Origin: Trichoplax adhaerens
Lineage: Eukaryota; Placozoa; Uniplacotomia; Trichoplacea; Trichoplacidae
DNA length: 56,196 nucleotides
Reading direction: 5' to 3'
NCBI RefSeq assembly: GCF_000150275.1
Contig: NW_002060951.1
Location: 3,154,518 to 3,210,713 of the forward strand
Made by a program: the position numbers and the translations under genes. The notes below the pieces were generated by a model that did no database searches, was not told the DNA's origin, and saw only the letters and a list, made by a program, of their open reading frames with translations. Numbering within the stretch: the stretch's first letter is position 1; every line of letters starts with the position of its first letter. Positions 56,041 through 56,196 of this stretch are shown here, piece after piece.

Positions 56041-56196
56041 GGGTTAGGGTTAGGGTTAGGGTTAGGGTTAGGGTTAGGGTTAGGGTTAGGGTTAGGGTTA
56101 GGGTTAGGGTTAGGGTTAGGGTTAGGGTTAGGGTTAGGGTTAGGGTTAGGGTTAGGGTTAGGGTTAGGGTTAGGGTTAGGGTTAGGGTTAGGGTTA
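56041..56196 (+). repeat. telomere, (GGGTTA)26
   Basis: Twenty-six perfect GGGTTA units to the last base, G-rich strand 5' to 3' toward the right edge, as expected for a chromosome end in most animals. Internal boundary is abrupt at TTCTGTAAT. Confidence 0.98.

Overview
This is the right-hand end of a eukaryotic, almost certainly metazoan, chromosome. The last 156 bases are 26 uninterrupted GGGTTA units, so the G-rich strand runs off the right edge as a TTAGGG telomere. The DNA is roughly two-thirds A+T. Genes are cut into very small exons (8 to about 300 nt) by GT-AG introns, which is why open reading frames hardly reveal them; I rebuilt the gene models from splice signals, exon phase and protein similarity. 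Seven genes are recognisable as animal families: SGPL1 (sphingosine-1-phosphate lyase), PFDN1 (prefoldin 1), a FAM13 RhoGAP protein, CDKL2-like kinase, KLHL2/3 Kelch protein, EIF4E and STAMBP/AMSH. FAM13, KLHL2/3, CDKL and STAMBP together point to an animal, probably an invertebrate or early-branching lineage; I cannot name the species.

Layout. 1-1.1 kb: last exon of an unrecognised plus-strand gene and a miRNA-like hairpin. 1.9-5.0 kb: a degenerate satellite block with inverted arms. 5.0-7.1 kb: no gene seen. 7.13-13.33 kb: SGPL1 (minus). 13.86-15.09 kb: PFDN1 (plus). 15.15-16.3 kb or further: an unrecognised minus-strand gene of tiny exons, tail to tail with PFDN1. 17.88-32.63 kb: FAM13 (minus, 26 exons). 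33.9-37.18 kb: CDKL2 (minus). 38.72-42.88 kb: KLHL2/3 (plus). 44.35-46.07 kb: EIF4E (minus). 46.77-50.32 kb: STAMBP (plus). 50.4-56 kb: subtelomere with a possible minus-strand gene, a 298-bp tandem duplication, a broken retrotransposon gag, a G16 run, about 76-bp repeats, then telomere.

The most striking feature is a set of five dense clusters of overlapping palindromes built from GTACTGTAC/GTACAGTAC. Three lie exactly in the head-to-head intervals SGPL1/PFDN1, CDKL2/KLHL2 and EIF4E/STAMBP, one lies just upstream of FAM13, and the fifth (17.26-17.38 kb) lies where the 5' end of the unrecognised gene is expected. The clusters are absent from the recognised coding exons, and none of the five lies in the tail-to-tail intervals. 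I read them as a promoter-associated repeat system; that role is inference.

The recognised genes are housekeeping or signalling genes with no shared pathway: lipid catabolism, chaperone, Rho signalling, kinase, ubiquitin-ligase adaptor, translation initiation and deubiquitination.
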